Shown here: positions 1 through 8,348 of the stretch, piece by piece | How positions within the stretch are numbered: position 1 is the first letter of the stretch | Layout of the letters: each line of letters opens with the position of its first letter | Assembly: GCF_000770675.1 (NCBI RefSeq) | Contig: NZ_AVBG01000002.1 | Span: 186,001 to 250,000, forward strand | Reading direction: 5' to 3' | Length of the DNA stretch: 64,000 nucleotides | Source of the DNA: Pontibacillus chungwhensis BH030062 | Lineage (GTDB): Bacteria > Bacillota > Bacilli > Bacillales > BH030062 | Notes under the pieces: model-generated | What the model was told of the DNA's origin: nothing | Database searches by the model: none | What the model saw: the letters and a program-made list of their open reading frames with translations, nothing else | Position numbers and translations under genes: made by a program

Positions 1-2
1 TT

Positions 3-1013
3 TTAAAGCACATTGAATATGTATACCAACCCATCTTTACATATTTAGGGGCAATCGCCTTCCCCCTTATTACAGCAGGGGTTCTTTATTATATTTCAAG
101 ACCCATTGTTCACCTTCTAGAAAGGTACCGGGTACATAGAATCTTGGCGATTTTTTGCGTGTTTATTTTATTCGTCATTACTGTCTATTTAATTGTGACG
201 TTTATCGCTCCAATTGCACAAGAACAATTTACACGCTTTGTTGATAATTTACCTGCCATGATTCGTGAGGTAGAAAGCATTATTAACTATTGGCAAAGTA
301 ACCAGGAAATTATTCCAGACCAGTTCTCTGCAGCGATTACAGATGCTCAAAATGAACTATTCTCGAGAGCGCAGGAAATCACCGGAGCTCTTACAACCTT
401 TGTAATAGGAATGGTCACATCCCTTGTACAATTCTTATTCTTACTCATCCTTGTTCCGTTTTTCCTTTTTTACATGTTGAAAGATGGAGAGAAACTTCAG
501 CCTTTCCTGGCAAAATTCTTCAAGGATAAGCGGGCGGCCAGTTTGACTCGCTTGTTTAAGCGAATTGATCACACCCTTTCCTCCTTCATTCAAGGACAGT
601 TAACGGTGAGTTTCTGCGTGGGTGTATTGCTATTTATCGGGTATACCATCATTGGACTCCACTATTCATTATCACTAGCGTTATTCGGGATGGCTACAAA
701 CGTCATTCCATTTGCAGGTCCATATTTAGCGGTCATACCGGCAATATTAGCTGCCTTTTTCCAAGATCCATTCATGATTTGGTATGTGATTATTATTATG
801 GTTGTAGCTCAGCAAATCGAAGGGAATTTAATCTCACCAAATGTTATGGGGAAAGCCCTGAGTATTCACCCGCTTACGATTATCACCCTCATATTAGCTG
901 CCGGAAGCATAGCAGGATTCCTTGGCCTATTATTCGTGATCCCGTTTTACGCTGTTGTTAAAACGATTATTGGTCACTTTTATGAAGAGGCCTTTGATGG
1001 CAGAGAAATTTAA
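3..1013 (+). CDS. AI-2E family transporter (5' end outside window)
   Basis: The reading frame is open from the first bases of the window, so the start codon lies upstream; an internal TTG at 144 is not the real start. What remains is about 336 residues with six or seven strongly hydrophobic segments and the late glycine/proline-rich region (IIGLHYSLSLALFGMATNVI, then FAGPYLAVIPAILAAFFQDP) typical of the AI-2E exporter-like family PF01594 (Bacillus YueF/YtvI/YubA type). These are integral membrane proteins; only some have been linked to autoinducer-2, and related members have been described as sodium/proton antiporters, so the substrate cannot be named. A strong terminator follows the stop codon. 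Confidence 0.85.
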   Translation, partial: LKHIEYVYQPIFTYLGAIAFPLITAGVLYYISRPIVHLLERYRVHRILAIFCVFILFVITVYLIVTFIAPIAQEQFTRFVDNLPAMIREVESIINYWQSNQEIIPDQFSAAITDAQNELFSRAQEITGALTTFVIGMVTSLVQFLFLLILVPFFLFYMLKDGEKLQPFLAKFFKDKRAASLTRLFKRIDHTLSSFIQGQLTVSFCVGVLLFIGYTIIGLHYSLSLALFGMATNVIPFAGPYLAVIPAILAAFFQDPFMIWYVIIIMVVAQQIEGNLISPNVMGKALSIHPLTIITLILAAGSIAGFLGLLFVIPFYAVVKTIIGHFYEEAFDGREI

Positions 1014-1040
1014 AACCCACCGAATATGAGCTTATTGAAA

Positions 1041-1076
1041 AACCCTAACACCTTCAAAATGGTGTTAGGGTTTTTT
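1041..1076 (+). terminator. Intrinsic terminator after the AI-2E family gene
   Basis: A 10-bp GC-containing stem (CCCTAACACC pairing with GGTGTTAGGG) with an 8-base loop is followed directly by six T residues. Confidence 0.9.
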
Positions 1077-1151
1077 ATGAGCTCTTTTCATTTGCCTTTG
1101 TTAAAATAGAAATATTTACACATACTACTGACCGAGGAAAGAAGGGGTTAA

Positions 1152-2348
1152 ATGACGAATCAGCCTGAGAAGTTATGGAACTCATCGTTTATCTTTTTAA
1201 TTCTAGCCAATTGGTTTACTTTTATGAGCTTTCAAATGCTCATCCCGACTTTACCTCCTTATATGGAAGAGCTTGGCGGTTCAAAGTTTCAAGTTGGTCT
1301 TGTGACAACACTCTTCTCCATTGGAGCAATCCTTAGCAGACCGTTTATTGGACATTTATTGCAGACGCAATCAAGAAAACGACTCGTTCTTTTAGGGTCC
1401 GTTTCCTTATTAGTTATTACGTTACTCTATTCCTTCACTACAGCAGTACTTATCTTCTTGGCCTTCCGGTTTATTCACGGTTTAGCCTGGGGGTGGTCGT
1501 CTACGACAAACGGAACAGCCGCTGTTGATTTAGTACCTAAGAAACGTATTGGGGAAGGCATGGGGTATTTCGGGCTGAGTGTCACAATTGGTATGATTAT
1601 AGCCCCGAGTCTTGGTATTTATCTCTATCAAAATTTTTCATTCTCGGTACTTATCTATACTTCTGTTAGTTTAGGGACGATTGCGTTTGTTTTATTTTCA
1701 CTAACGAAGTTCAGAACTCCAGACAATATTAAAAACAAAACGCTTAAAGATGAACCCTTTACATTTTGGGGATCAATGATAGAGAAACGAAGCTGGTACC
1801 CAGCCATGATCTCGTTCTTTAATACCTTTGGATACGGATCTATTGTTACGTTTATTGTTATATTTGGTCAGGAGCAAGGGATTGAACAAATCTATTTGTT
1901 TTACCTTTTTAATGCGGCTTTAGCTACAATTATGCGTCCCATTACTGGTAAATGGTTTGATCGTAAAGGACCTTGGCTACTTATTATGGCTTGTTCTGTT
2001 CTGGCCTTCGCTGGCATGTGGACGATTGCCCTTGCAGACAATTTCTATTACATTATTGCAGCAGGAATCCTGTTTGGTGCTGGGTTTGGTTCTATGATGC
2101 CCGCCTTTCAAGCCTGGGTTATTTCTAAAACCACACAAGAGCGAAGCGGCATCGCAAATGGCATGTACTATTCAACAATTGACCTTGGAATCGGCTTAAG
2201 CGCCCTTCTTCTTGGAGCAATCTCAAATTACGTTGAAACAGCCACCCTTTTTAAAATCTCTAGTGCTTCTTTTGTCATTGTATTGATTTTAACCTTTTTA
2301 GATTACCAGAAGAATAAAGATGTGGAATGGGAAAGTGAACAAACGTAA
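1152..2348 (+). CDS. MFS transporter
   Basis: A 398-residue polytopic membrane protein with about 12 hydrophobic segments. The loop after the second segment carries a motif-A-like sequence (RPFIGHLLQTQSRKR, residues 63-77) and there is a long hydrophilic central loop near residues 190-205, the usual major facilitator layout. A ribosome binding site (GAGGAAAGAAGGGG) precedes the ATG. It resembles Bacillus drug-efflux MFS members of the YfkF/YwoG kind. The substrate is unknown. It appears monocistronic, between a terminator upstream and the brnQ promoter region downstream. Confidence 0.85.
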   Translation: MTNQPEKLWNSSFIFLILANWFTFMSFQMLIPTLPPYMEELGGSKFQVGLVTTLFSIGAILSRPFIGHLLQTQSRKRLVLLGSVSLLVITLLYSFTTAVLIFLAFRFIHGLAWGWSSTTNGTAAVDLVPKKRIGEGMGYFGLSVTIGMIIAPSLGIYLYQNFSFSVLIYTSVSLGTIAFVLFSLTKFRTPDNIKNKTLKDEPFTFWGSMIEKRSWYPAMISFFNTFGYGSIVTFIVIFGQEQGIEQIYLFYLFNAALATIMRPITGKWFDRKGPWLLIMACSVLAFAGMWTIALADNFYYIIAAGILFGAGFGSMMPAFQAWVISKTTQERSGIANGMYYSTIDLGIGLSALLLGAISNYVETATLFKISSASFVIVLILTFLDYQKNKDVEWESEQT

Positions 2349-2407
2349 ACACTTTCCTTTCAGCTACTTTTTATCTTTTATTTCTAAATTTTTTAACAAT
2401 TAAGAAA

Positions 2408-2436
2408 TTGACAGGTTGCTTTGGTGTTGTTACGAT
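2408..2436 (+). promoter_or_regulatory. Sigma-A-type promoter for the brnQ leader
   Basis: A perfect -35 TTGACA is separated by exactly 17 bases from TACGAT. Transcription would start near 2443 and give a leader of about 250 nt before the brnQ start at 2691. No other gene lies between. Confidence 0.65.
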
Positions 2437-2587
2437 AACATCAGATTTTGTAGATTGTTGTGACGATTCTTAAAAATTTGTCGAAACTTTCATGTTACCT
2501 GTTGCATCCCGCAACATATATGTAGTACACTTTGTAATGTTTTTGCCGTTACCTTAAGCAAAATGCTTACTTCTACAAATTGGTCTA

Positions 2588-2602
2588 AATTTTCGAAAAA
2601 TT
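2588..2602 (+). promoter_or_regulatory. Candidate CodY box upstream of brnQ
   Basis: AATTTTCGAAAAATT matches the CodY consensus AATTTTCWGAAAATT at 13 of 15 positions. It lies inside the transcribed leader, where CodY could act as a roadblock. brnQ-type branched-chain amino acid permeases are known CodY targets in Bacillus subtilis, so the context supports the call. Binding is inferred. Confidence 0.55.
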
Positions 2603-2633
2603 TTGTCATATGGAAACTGTAACGGTTTTCTTA

Positions 2634-2654
2634 CTCGTTGGACGTCTCAACGAG
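2634..2654 (+). promoter_or_regulatory. Leader hairpin before brnQ
   Basis: CTCGTTG and CAACGAG form a perfect 7-bp stem around a 7-base loop in the 5' leader, about 20 nt upstream of the brnQ ribosome binding site. It has no following T-run, so it is not a terminator; it could stabilise the mRNA or affect ribosome access. Confidence 0.4.
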
Positions 2655-2690
2655 ATCACGATCGACACCTACATGAGAGGAGAACCATAT

Positions 2691-4049
2691 ATGACGAAAA
2701 AAGATACCGTAACCATAGGTTTTATGCTCTTTGCTCTTTTCTTTGGTGCAGGGAATCTCATTTATCCCCCGCAGCTTGGTACAGAAGCCGGATCTTCTTA
2801 CTGGTCCGCCATCGCAGGATTTATTATTACAGGCGTAGGCCTTCCGATATTAGCAGTTACAGCCATTGCATTTGTAAATGATGATGCAAAAGCTCTAGGA
2901 AGTCGCGTACATCCATGGTTTGGATTATTGTTTACTTCCTTGATTTATTTAGCAATAGGTCCGTTCTTCGCAATCCCTCGTGCCGCTAACGTGGCTTTTG
3001 AAACTGGGATTAAGCCGGTAATCGGCACTGCAGGACAAGGATCTTCTGCATTACTGATTTTCTCGATTATATTCTTTGCTTTAGTATTCTGGATTAGTTT
3101 AAATCCATCTAAGATTGTAGACCGGATTGGTCAATGGTTAACACCAATTCTTCTAATCGCTATGGTCGCTTTAAGTATTGCAAGCTTCCTTACGTTTGAT
3201 GCTCCTATGCAACAGCCAACAGGAGATTACAGCACAACTCCATTCTTTAGCGGGTTCTTGAATGGGTACCTGACTATGGATGCTATTGCTGGGCTTGCTT
3301 TTGGAATTATTGTCGTCACCGCGTTGAAAGAACGTGGCGTAACGGATCGTAAGACAACGATCAAACAAACCATTAAAGCTGGTAGTGTAACAGCCATTGG
3401 TTTAATTGTCGTTTATGGATCCATCGGTTGGATGGGAGCTAAGATGGCTTCTATGGGCTCCTATAATAACGGTGGTGAAATCTTAGCAGATGGAGCTAAC
3501 ATTCTATTTGGCTCGTTTGGTGGTTTGTTACTAGGTACCATCGTGGCTCTAGCTTGTTTTACAACGTGTATCGGTCTAACTGTTGCTTGCTCTCAGTTCT
3601 TCTCAAATACGTTTAAGAGTGTTAAATACACGCACGTAGCCATTGTATTTACTTTAATTAGTTTTGGGTTCACAAACATGGGGCTAAGCCAGATTATTGC
3701 GTACTCTGTACCCGCTTTGGTATTCATTTATCCGCTGGCAATCGTATTAATCGCCCTGTCCTTCTTCCACAGACTATTTAACGGCTCAAAACATGTTTAT
3801 CGTGGTGCCCTTATCCTAACAAGTGTGATCGCCATTTATGATGGACTTAAAGCCTTCTTAGGAGCAGAAAAAGTTAAAGCATTTACAAACGCTCTAGACT
3901 TCCTACCTCTCTTCGCTGAAGGTTTAGGTTGGGTTGTACCAGCAGCTGTAGGTGCCCTTATAGGAGGCATCATTGAAATCTTCGCGGTCTCTGCTAAAAA
4001 AAAACGTAACGTAACGATACAAGACGCAAGCTATAAAGCTTCTTCTTAA
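2691..4049 (+). CDS. brnQ: Branched-chain amino acid transport carrier BrnQ
   Basis: A 452-residue membrane carrier for uptake of leucine, isoleucine and valine, driven by sodium or protons. The N-terminus carries the family hallmark FFGAGNLIYPP (residues 17-27) and about 12 transmembrane segments follow. The frame is open back to an ATG at 2610, but the start at 2691 is preferred because AGAGGAGAA lies 7 bases before it and the protein then begins exactly like other BrnQ proteins (MTKKDTVTIGFMLFALFFGA). It is monocistronic with its own promoter, a CodY-like box and a terminator, which suggests control by amino acid supply. Confidence 0.93.
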   Translation: MTKKDTVTIGFMLFALFFGAGNLIYPPQLGTEAGSSYWSAIAGFIITGVGLPILAVTAIAFVNDDAKALGSRVHPWFGLLFTSLIYLAIGPFFAIPRAANVAFETGIKPVIGTAGQGSSALLIFSIIFFALVFWISLNPSKIVDRIGQWLTPILLIAMVALSIASFLTFDAPMQQPTGDYSTTPFFSGFLNGYLTMDAIAGLAFGIIVVTALKERGVTDRKTTIKQTIKAGSVTAIGLIVVYGSIGWMGAKMASMGSYNNGGEILADGANILFGSFGGLLLGTIVALACFTTCIGLTVACSQFFSNTFKSVKYTHVAIVFTLISFGFTNMGLSQIIAYSVPALVFIYPLAIVLIALSFFHRLFNGSKHVYRGALILTSVIAIYDGLKAFLGAEKVKAFTNALDFLPLFAEGLGWVVPAAVGALIGGIIEIFAVSAKKKRNVTIQDASYKASS

Positions 4050-4054
4050 AAAGG

Positions 4055-4095
4055 AAGAGCCCCAATTCCGCTACTGGAGTTGAGGCTCTTTTTTA
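4055..4095. terminator. Terminator shared by brnQ and the small minus-strand gene
   Basis: A 15-bp stem with two mismatches (AAGAGCCCCAATTCC against GGAGTTGAGGCTCTT) has a T-run on the plus-strand side and A residues upstream. It sits between two convergent genes and can serve both. Confidence 0.8.
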
Positions 4096-4260
4096 TTGTT
4101 CATGGTCTATATCTGTGTTTGTGAGTGCCCATATCTGTTGTTTATGGTACTGAAGCAGCTTATAAAAATGATCAAATAACGGCTGATCCAGATGTTGATA
4201 TTGTCTTGCCAGCTGTTCAAATATAATAGCCTGCCTTGAATGAAAATCAAGATCCTGCAT
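4093..4260 (-). CDS. Small protein of unknown function (55 aa)
   Basis: A 55-residue open reading frame, starting MQDLDFHSRQAIIFEQLARQ and ending in NTDIDHEQ. It is supported by a near-perfect ribosome binding site (GATGAGGAGGAGAGG) 4 bases before its ATG and by a terminator at its end. The protein is soluble, rich in Q, H, D and aromatic residues and probably helical; it has no signal peptide or membrane segment. I do not recognise a family. It lies between brnQ and the antiporter, convergent to brnQ. Start-site quality rather than homology is the main evidence. Confidence 0.6.
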   Translation of the reverse strand: MQDLDFHSRQAIIFEQLARQYQHLDQPLFDHFYKLLQYHKQQIWALTNTDIDHEQ

Positions 4261-4389
4261 AGCCTCTCCTCCTCATCCTTTCTATATCCATTTATCATAT
4301 GTATATATGAGCTTATCTAATACCACTTTTCTATATGAGCGGGATGGAATCTTTCCCCTTTCCCACAAACGGCACTTCGTAAAATGAAG

Positions 4390-4430
4390 CAAAAAAAGAG
4401 CATGGAATAGATTCGCCATTCCATGCTCTT
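4390..4430 (-). terminator. Terminator of the cation/proton antiporter gene
   Basis: A perfect 13-bp stem (AAGAGCATGGAAT with ATTCCATGCTCTT) and, on the minus strand, a run of seven T residues follow the stop codon of the minus-strand gene ending at 4457. Confidence 0.9.
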
Positions 4431-4456
4431 CACTATAGTTGTGCCTATAGACTGAT

Positions 4457-6313
4457 TTAATTTTTAACGTCGCCTTCATTTTGTTGTTCACTTAGCTTAC
4501 TTTGAATTCGCTTGAATTCTTTACTTGGTGGCATAAGACTAACTAAAACATCTCCATTCTCGCCCTTCGGCTGAGACTTGTGAGTGTAGAAGAGAATCTT
4601 GCCAGATGGCTTAAGAATATAGAGGAGCAACGTCTCAGGATGAAGTTCCTCTTTATATTTAGCATAGGTATATTGCTCAGTGATATTCGTTTTCCTAAAT
4701 ACAAAGCCACCGTCAATCTTTTCATTAAGACGTTCCCACGTAGCTCTTTGGTTAAAGAGCAAACGGCCTCCAATCGTGTTCCCCATATCCTCAAGGTCAT
4801 CCCCACGACTGTTATGAAGCGTTAATTGGAATAAGTTACTGCGTCCAATCTCAGGTACAAATGTATTACAAACAAGTGCGTTATAAGAATCTAATTCAGA
4901 CGCGGCAACCATATATTCATATGGCGTCATATCAAGATGGTATTCGGTTTGCTCTGAAAGAATTTCTTCTTTCATAAACGGAATTCCTTCTTTCCTTGCC
5001 GTAACAAGGCGATGCCATGAAGAGTCTGTAATTAATACAGGCACCTTCAGATCTTGAAGAGATTTCGCAAGTCCAGTAGTAAAGCTTGATGCGCCAACAA
5101 TAAGCACTCCAGGCTTTCCATCTATAGATAAGTCTAACTTCTTCGCTAGCCAACCTATTGAAAAACCGTGAGCACAAACAGTCGCAAATACTAAAGCGAA
5201 CGTGAGAGATGTCAGGATTTGAGCATCCTCGAATCCAGCTTCTAAAAGAACGTTTGCGAAGTAACCCGCCACAGTTAGAGCGACGATACCTCTTGGTGCA
5301 ATCCAACCAACAAGAGCTCGTTCACCAAATGAAAGATCTGTCCCAATGGTTGAAAGCCAAATAGATATAGGTCGAACCACAAACAACATCAGTAGGACAA
5401 ATGCAATAATTTGAATATTGAAGATTTCCATTAACGTTTCAACCGTTAGTGATGCTGTTAACATTACAAATATAGCCGATACGAGAAGAACGGAAATGTT
5501 CTCCTTGAAATTCCTCATATCTTCTATTGAAGAGATGTGCATATTAGCTAGTGTCATCCCCATAGCCGTTACAGCTAATAAACCTGTTTCGTGAGCTATT
5601 TCGTCTGCTATCGTAAAACAGAAGATGACGACAGTGAACATCACTGGGGACTTCAGAAACTCAGGCACGTGCCCATGTTCAAACATCCATCCTAATCCTT
5701 TTCCGAGCACATAACCAATAACACCAGCAAATGCGGAGGCTGCGAAGAACATGAGTAACGCGTTTCCGGTTACGTCATCTGCCATAAGGAAATCAATAAT
5801 TTCAAAGGCAAATACAGCTAGCAAAGCTCCAAATGGGTCTACAATAATTCCTTCCCATTTCAGGATCGCTGCTGGACGAGGTTTTAATTTTGCCTGCCTC
5901 AGAAGTGGCAAAATTACCGTTGGCCCCGTCACGATAAAGAGGCCACCAATAACAAAGGCAACAGCCCAGGAAAGACCTGCGACATAGTGAGCTGCTAATG
6001 AGCCTAACAACCAAGCCAAGAAAGCTCCAATCGTTACAATTCGAAAAACAGGCCTTTGGAGTCCTTTTACTTCTCGGAAATCAAGGCTTAAGCTGCCCTC
6101 AAACAGAATGATTGCAACTGCTATTGAGACAATCGGCTTAAATAATTCCCCAAAGTCTTCTGCTGGCTGGAGCACTCCAAATACCGGGCCCACTAACAGT
6201 CCAACGATAGACATAACCACAATAGCAGGAATTCGGAATCTCCAACCTACCCACTGTGAACCGACGCCAAGGGCGCCTATTAGCATAAAGTCAAATAAAA
6301 TCGAGTGAAACAT
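4457..6313 (-). CDS. Cation:proton antiporter, CPA1/NhaP type with C-terminal nucleotide-binding-like domain
   Basis: A 618-residue protein. Residues 1-390 form about 12 membrane segments with antiporter landmarks: FEGSLSLD (71-78), TGPT (129-132) and EGIIVDPFG (154-162), the last carrying the buried aspartate used for ion exchange in this superfamily. From about residue 400 a soluble Rossmann-like segment (GVLIVGASS) resembles a TrkA-N/RCK regulatory domain. The likely role is export of Na+ or K+ in exchange for protons, giving pH and salt tolerance in a halophile. RBS GGAGCG precedes the ATG at 6313. It is a single-gene unit; the ion is not determined by sequence. Confidence 0.85.
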   Translation of the reverse strand: MFHSILFDFMLIGALGVGSQWVGWRFRIPAIVVMSIVGLLVGPVFGVLQPAEDFGELFKPIVSIAVAIILFEGSLSLDFREVKGLQRPVFRIVTIGAFLAWLLGSLAAHYVAGLSWAVAFVIGGLFIVTGPTVILPLLRQAKLKPRPAAILKWEGIIVDPFGALLAVFAFEIIDFLMADDVTGNALLMFFAASAFAGVIGYVLGKGLGWMFEHGHVPEFLKSPVMFTVVIFCFTIADEIAHETGLLAVTAMGMTLANMHISSIEDMRNFKENISVLLVSAIFVMLTASLTVETLMEIFNIQIIAFVLLMLFVVRPISIWLSTIGTDLSFGERALVGWIAPRGIVALTVAGYFANVLLEAGFEDAQILTSLTFALVFATVCAHGFSIGWLAKKLDLSIDGKPGVLIVGASSFTTGLAKSLQDLKVPVLITDSSWHRLVTARKEGIPFMKEEILSEQTEYHLDMTPYEYMVAASELDSYNALVCNTFVPEIGRSNLFQLTLHNSRGDDLEDMGNTIGGRLLFNQRATWERLNEKIDGGFVFRKTNITEQYTYAKYKEELHPETLLLYILKPSGKILFYTHKSQPKGENGDVLVSLMPPSKEFKRIQSKLSEQQNEGDVKN

Positions 6314-6479
6314 AGGTTCGCTCCTTTATGATCTTGTTGATGTATGTGTATGGATTTCATTATCTTTCCCATTCTTTCATACGGACGATTCAAAAAACAC
6401 AGATATAAAAATATTCTATACGCGCATCGCCCATCTGTAAATGATTTGGTTTGTAAAATTATTATGACAAAAATGAAAC

Positions 6480-6623
6480 AAAAGCGTAAGTGCCCGTCTA
6501 GCAACGTATAGACTGGACTGAAACGGAGTGAGATCAAGGAAACACGAAGAGCTTGCGATTCGATGTTGACTGATCGACTGGAGGTGAGGGAAGTCTACTA
6601 GTTGCTGGGCGCTGGAGCTAGAT
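6480..6623 (+). repeat. Interspersed element AAAAGCG...GGAGCTAGAT, full copy
   Basis: A 144-bp non-coding element beginning AAAAGCG and ending GGAGCTAGAT. Its ends are partly complementary (AGCG, GCCC and AGCAAC on the left; GTTGCT, GGGC and GCT on the right), so the whole unit can fold back. The same end motifs bound the elements at 20210-20387 and 20392-20505. No start codon with a ribosome binding site lies inside. Confidence 0.75.
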
Positions 6624-6627
6624 GAAT

Positions 6628-6694
6628 AAAAGCGTAAGTGCCTGTGTAGCAAGGTATAGACTGGACTGAAACGGAGTGAGATCAAGGAAACACG
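6628..6694 (+). repeat. Truncated direct copy of the element at 6480
   Basis: These 67 bases repeat the first 67 bases of the element at 6480-6546 with only about four differences, and the copy stops abruptly at GGAAACACG. It is a tandem partial duplication of the left half; the rest of the gap to 6764 shows nothing I can name. Confidence 0.8.
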
Positions 6695-6764
6695 TTATAA
6701 ATATTGAAAAGAGTTAATGGAAGCTTCTAGTCCGAAGAAACGATTTTTCCGAGATTACATAAAC

Positions 6765-6811
6765 CAAAAAAACCCGTTTTCTTTTGATCATTTTGTTCAA
6801 AAGAAAACGGG
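6765..6811 (-). terminator. Terminator of the minus-strand oxidoreductase gene
   Basis: CCCGTTTTCTTTTGA pairs perfectly with TCAAAAGAAAACGGG across a 9-base loop. On the minus strand it is followed by a T-run. Confidence 0.9.
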
Positions 6812-6828
6812 AGTAGCCTTGTTACTAT

Positions 6829-7776
6829 TTAACAAGCAGAAGGCTTCATTTGTATAATAATTTTGCCTTTCGCATGATGAGATTCACTTAGTTCATGTGC
6901 GTCCTGTAACCCTTCCTTACTAAAAGGATATTTATGACCGACAATTGATTTTACTTTCCCTTCAGAAATCAAATGAGCGATTTGTTGAAGTTGCTCGCCT
7001 TTAGGATTTAAAAAGACGTGTTCTGCTTCTACTCCGTACTCTTTGGCTTGATCTTCATCCGGTACATCTGTAATGGAGACTAATTTACCACCTTTTCGTA
7101 ACACTTGATAACTTTGTTCTTGAATCTCCCCTCCAAGGGTATCAAGCACGACATCAAATTCATCTAACACGTCGTAGAAGTTTTCTTCCTTATAATTAAT
7201 GAAGTGATCAGCTCCTAAGGCTTTTACTAGTTCTCCATTTTTTTCACTTGCGGTGGTAGCTACATAAGCACCGGCCCACTTAGCAAGTTGTATGGCATAA
7301 CTTCCTACACCGCCTGAACCAGCATGAATCAGGACTTTATCTCCCTCTTCAACGTTGGCTGCATCAAATAAACACTGCCATGCTGTTAAACCTGCTAACG
7401 GAACTGCAGCAGCGTCTTCAAAGCTAAGACGCTCAGGCATATGTGCTAAAAGATCTTGTTCAACAGCTACATATTCTGCATAAGTACCATTTGGCGTCGT
7501 AGCCGGCCGCGCAAACACTCGATCGCCAACTTGATATCCTTCAACATGATCACCGACTTCTTTAATGGTACCGGCTACATCCCAGCCTAAAATAATCGGG
7601 AAGTTCCAATCTAACATTTCTTTCAAGTATCCTTCACGAACTTTCCAATCGATTGGATTAATAGAAGTTGAATGAATCTCAATTAAGACTTGTTCTTGAT
7701 TTATTTCAGGTGTAGGCACCTCTTTTTCAGTTAATTGGTCTTTTCCACCGTATTGTTCAATAACAACTGCTTTCAT
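6829..7776 (-). CDS. NADP-dependent, zinc-independent oxidoreductase (quinone oxidoreductase-like)
   Basis: A 315-residue member of the medium-chain dehydrogenase/reductase superfamily. It has a GroES-like N-terminal domain, a nucleotide-binding segment HAGSGGVGSYAIQ (residues 151-163) and no catalytic zinc ligands, as in quinone or enone reductases. The start at 7776 is chosen because AAAGGAG lies 11 bases before this ATG and the protein then opens with MKAVVIEQYGG as in the family. The longer TTG start at 7797 overlaps the ribosome binding site. It is likely cytoplasmic and reduces small quinones or reactive carbonyls; the substrate is not predictable. Confidence 0.88.
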   Translation of the reverse strand: MKAVVIEQYGGKDQLTEKEVPTPEINQEQVLIEIHSTSINPIDWKVREGYLKEMLDWNFPIILGWDVAGTIKEVGDHVEGYQVGDRVFARPATTPNGTYAEYVAVEQDLLAHMPERLSFEDAAAVPLAGLTAWQCLFDAANVEEGDKVLIHAGSGGVGSYAIQLAKWAGAYVATTASEKNGELVKALGADHFINYKEENFYDVLDEFDVVLDTLGGEIQEQSYQVLRKGGKLVSITDVPDEDQAKEYGVEAEHVFLNPKGEQLQQIAHLISEGKVKSIVGHKYPFSKEGLQDAHELSESHHAKGKIIIQMKPSAC

Positions 7777-7918
7777 GATGAGTGATGCTCCTTTCAAGAA
7801 TATCTGTTGTACTGTACCCGGAAATTCACAGATGTACGCATGGAAGAGAGAATTAAAAGGTCACCAAGCTTACACCACTTGCCCTGGTGGAGTCGATTGA
7901 GGGTGATACAGCGCTCGG

Positions 7919-8300
7919 CTTGAGCCGGTTTTCGGTTAACTTGAGCCATTATCCTCGTATTTGAGCCCATATAACTTAACTTAAGCCGTTTTGGCTCATC
8001 TTGAGTCGTTATTTTTTGTACTTGAGCCGTTCTGAAGAAATTTTGAGCCGGTATTGAATGTACTTGAGCCGCTTTCCCCCATCTTGAGCCGCTTTCCCCC
8101 ATCTTGAGCCGTTCCGCCAGATCTTGCGCCGCCACTCCCCATCTTGAGCCGCTCCGCCAGAACTCCAGCCGCCACTGCCCATCTTGCGCCGCTCCGCCAG
8201 AACTCCAGCCGCCACTGCCCATCTTGCGCCGCTCCGCCAGAACTCCAGCCGCCACTCCCCATCTTGAGCCATTCTCGCAGACTTGAGCCGCCGCCCCAGG
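7919..8300. repeat. 20-bp degenerate tandem array (about 19 units)
   Basis: About 19 contiguous units of 19-21 bp share the core CTTGAGCCG. Units from 7919 to 8062 are AT-rich and divergent. From 8063 to 8262 the period is exactly 20 bp, and the last six of these units alternate two types (CTTGCGCCGCTCCGCCAGAA and CTCCAGCCGCCACTGCCCAT). There are no spacers, so this is not CRISPR. The array lies between the start of the oxidoreductase gene and the end of the BCCT gene. The bases from 7777 to 7918 show nothing else I can name. Confidence 0.9.
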
Positions 8301-8308
8301 CCTTCACC

Positions 8309-8341
8309 TCAAAAAAAAGATCGCCCGAGGGCGATCTTTTT
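8309..8341 (-). terminator. Terminator of the first BCCT gene
   Basis: AAAAAGATCGCCC pairs perfectly with GGGCGATCTTTTT around a 2-base gap; U-rich on both strands, placed just after the minus-strand stop. Confidence 0.9.
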
Positions 8342-8348
8342 CCAAAAC

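Noticed and set aside
2349-2690. T-box or SAM riboswitch before brnQ
   Set aside because: No AGGGTGGNACCGCG-type T-box sequence or S-box core is present.
4282-4491. 69-residue minus-strand open frame
   Set aside because: It spans the antiporter terminator and overlaps that gene's 3' end in another frame.
7996-8307. Repeat-rich open frames on both strands across the 20-bp array
   Set aside because: They arise because the array lacks stops in several frames; no ribosome binding site fits and three overlapping frames are equally open.
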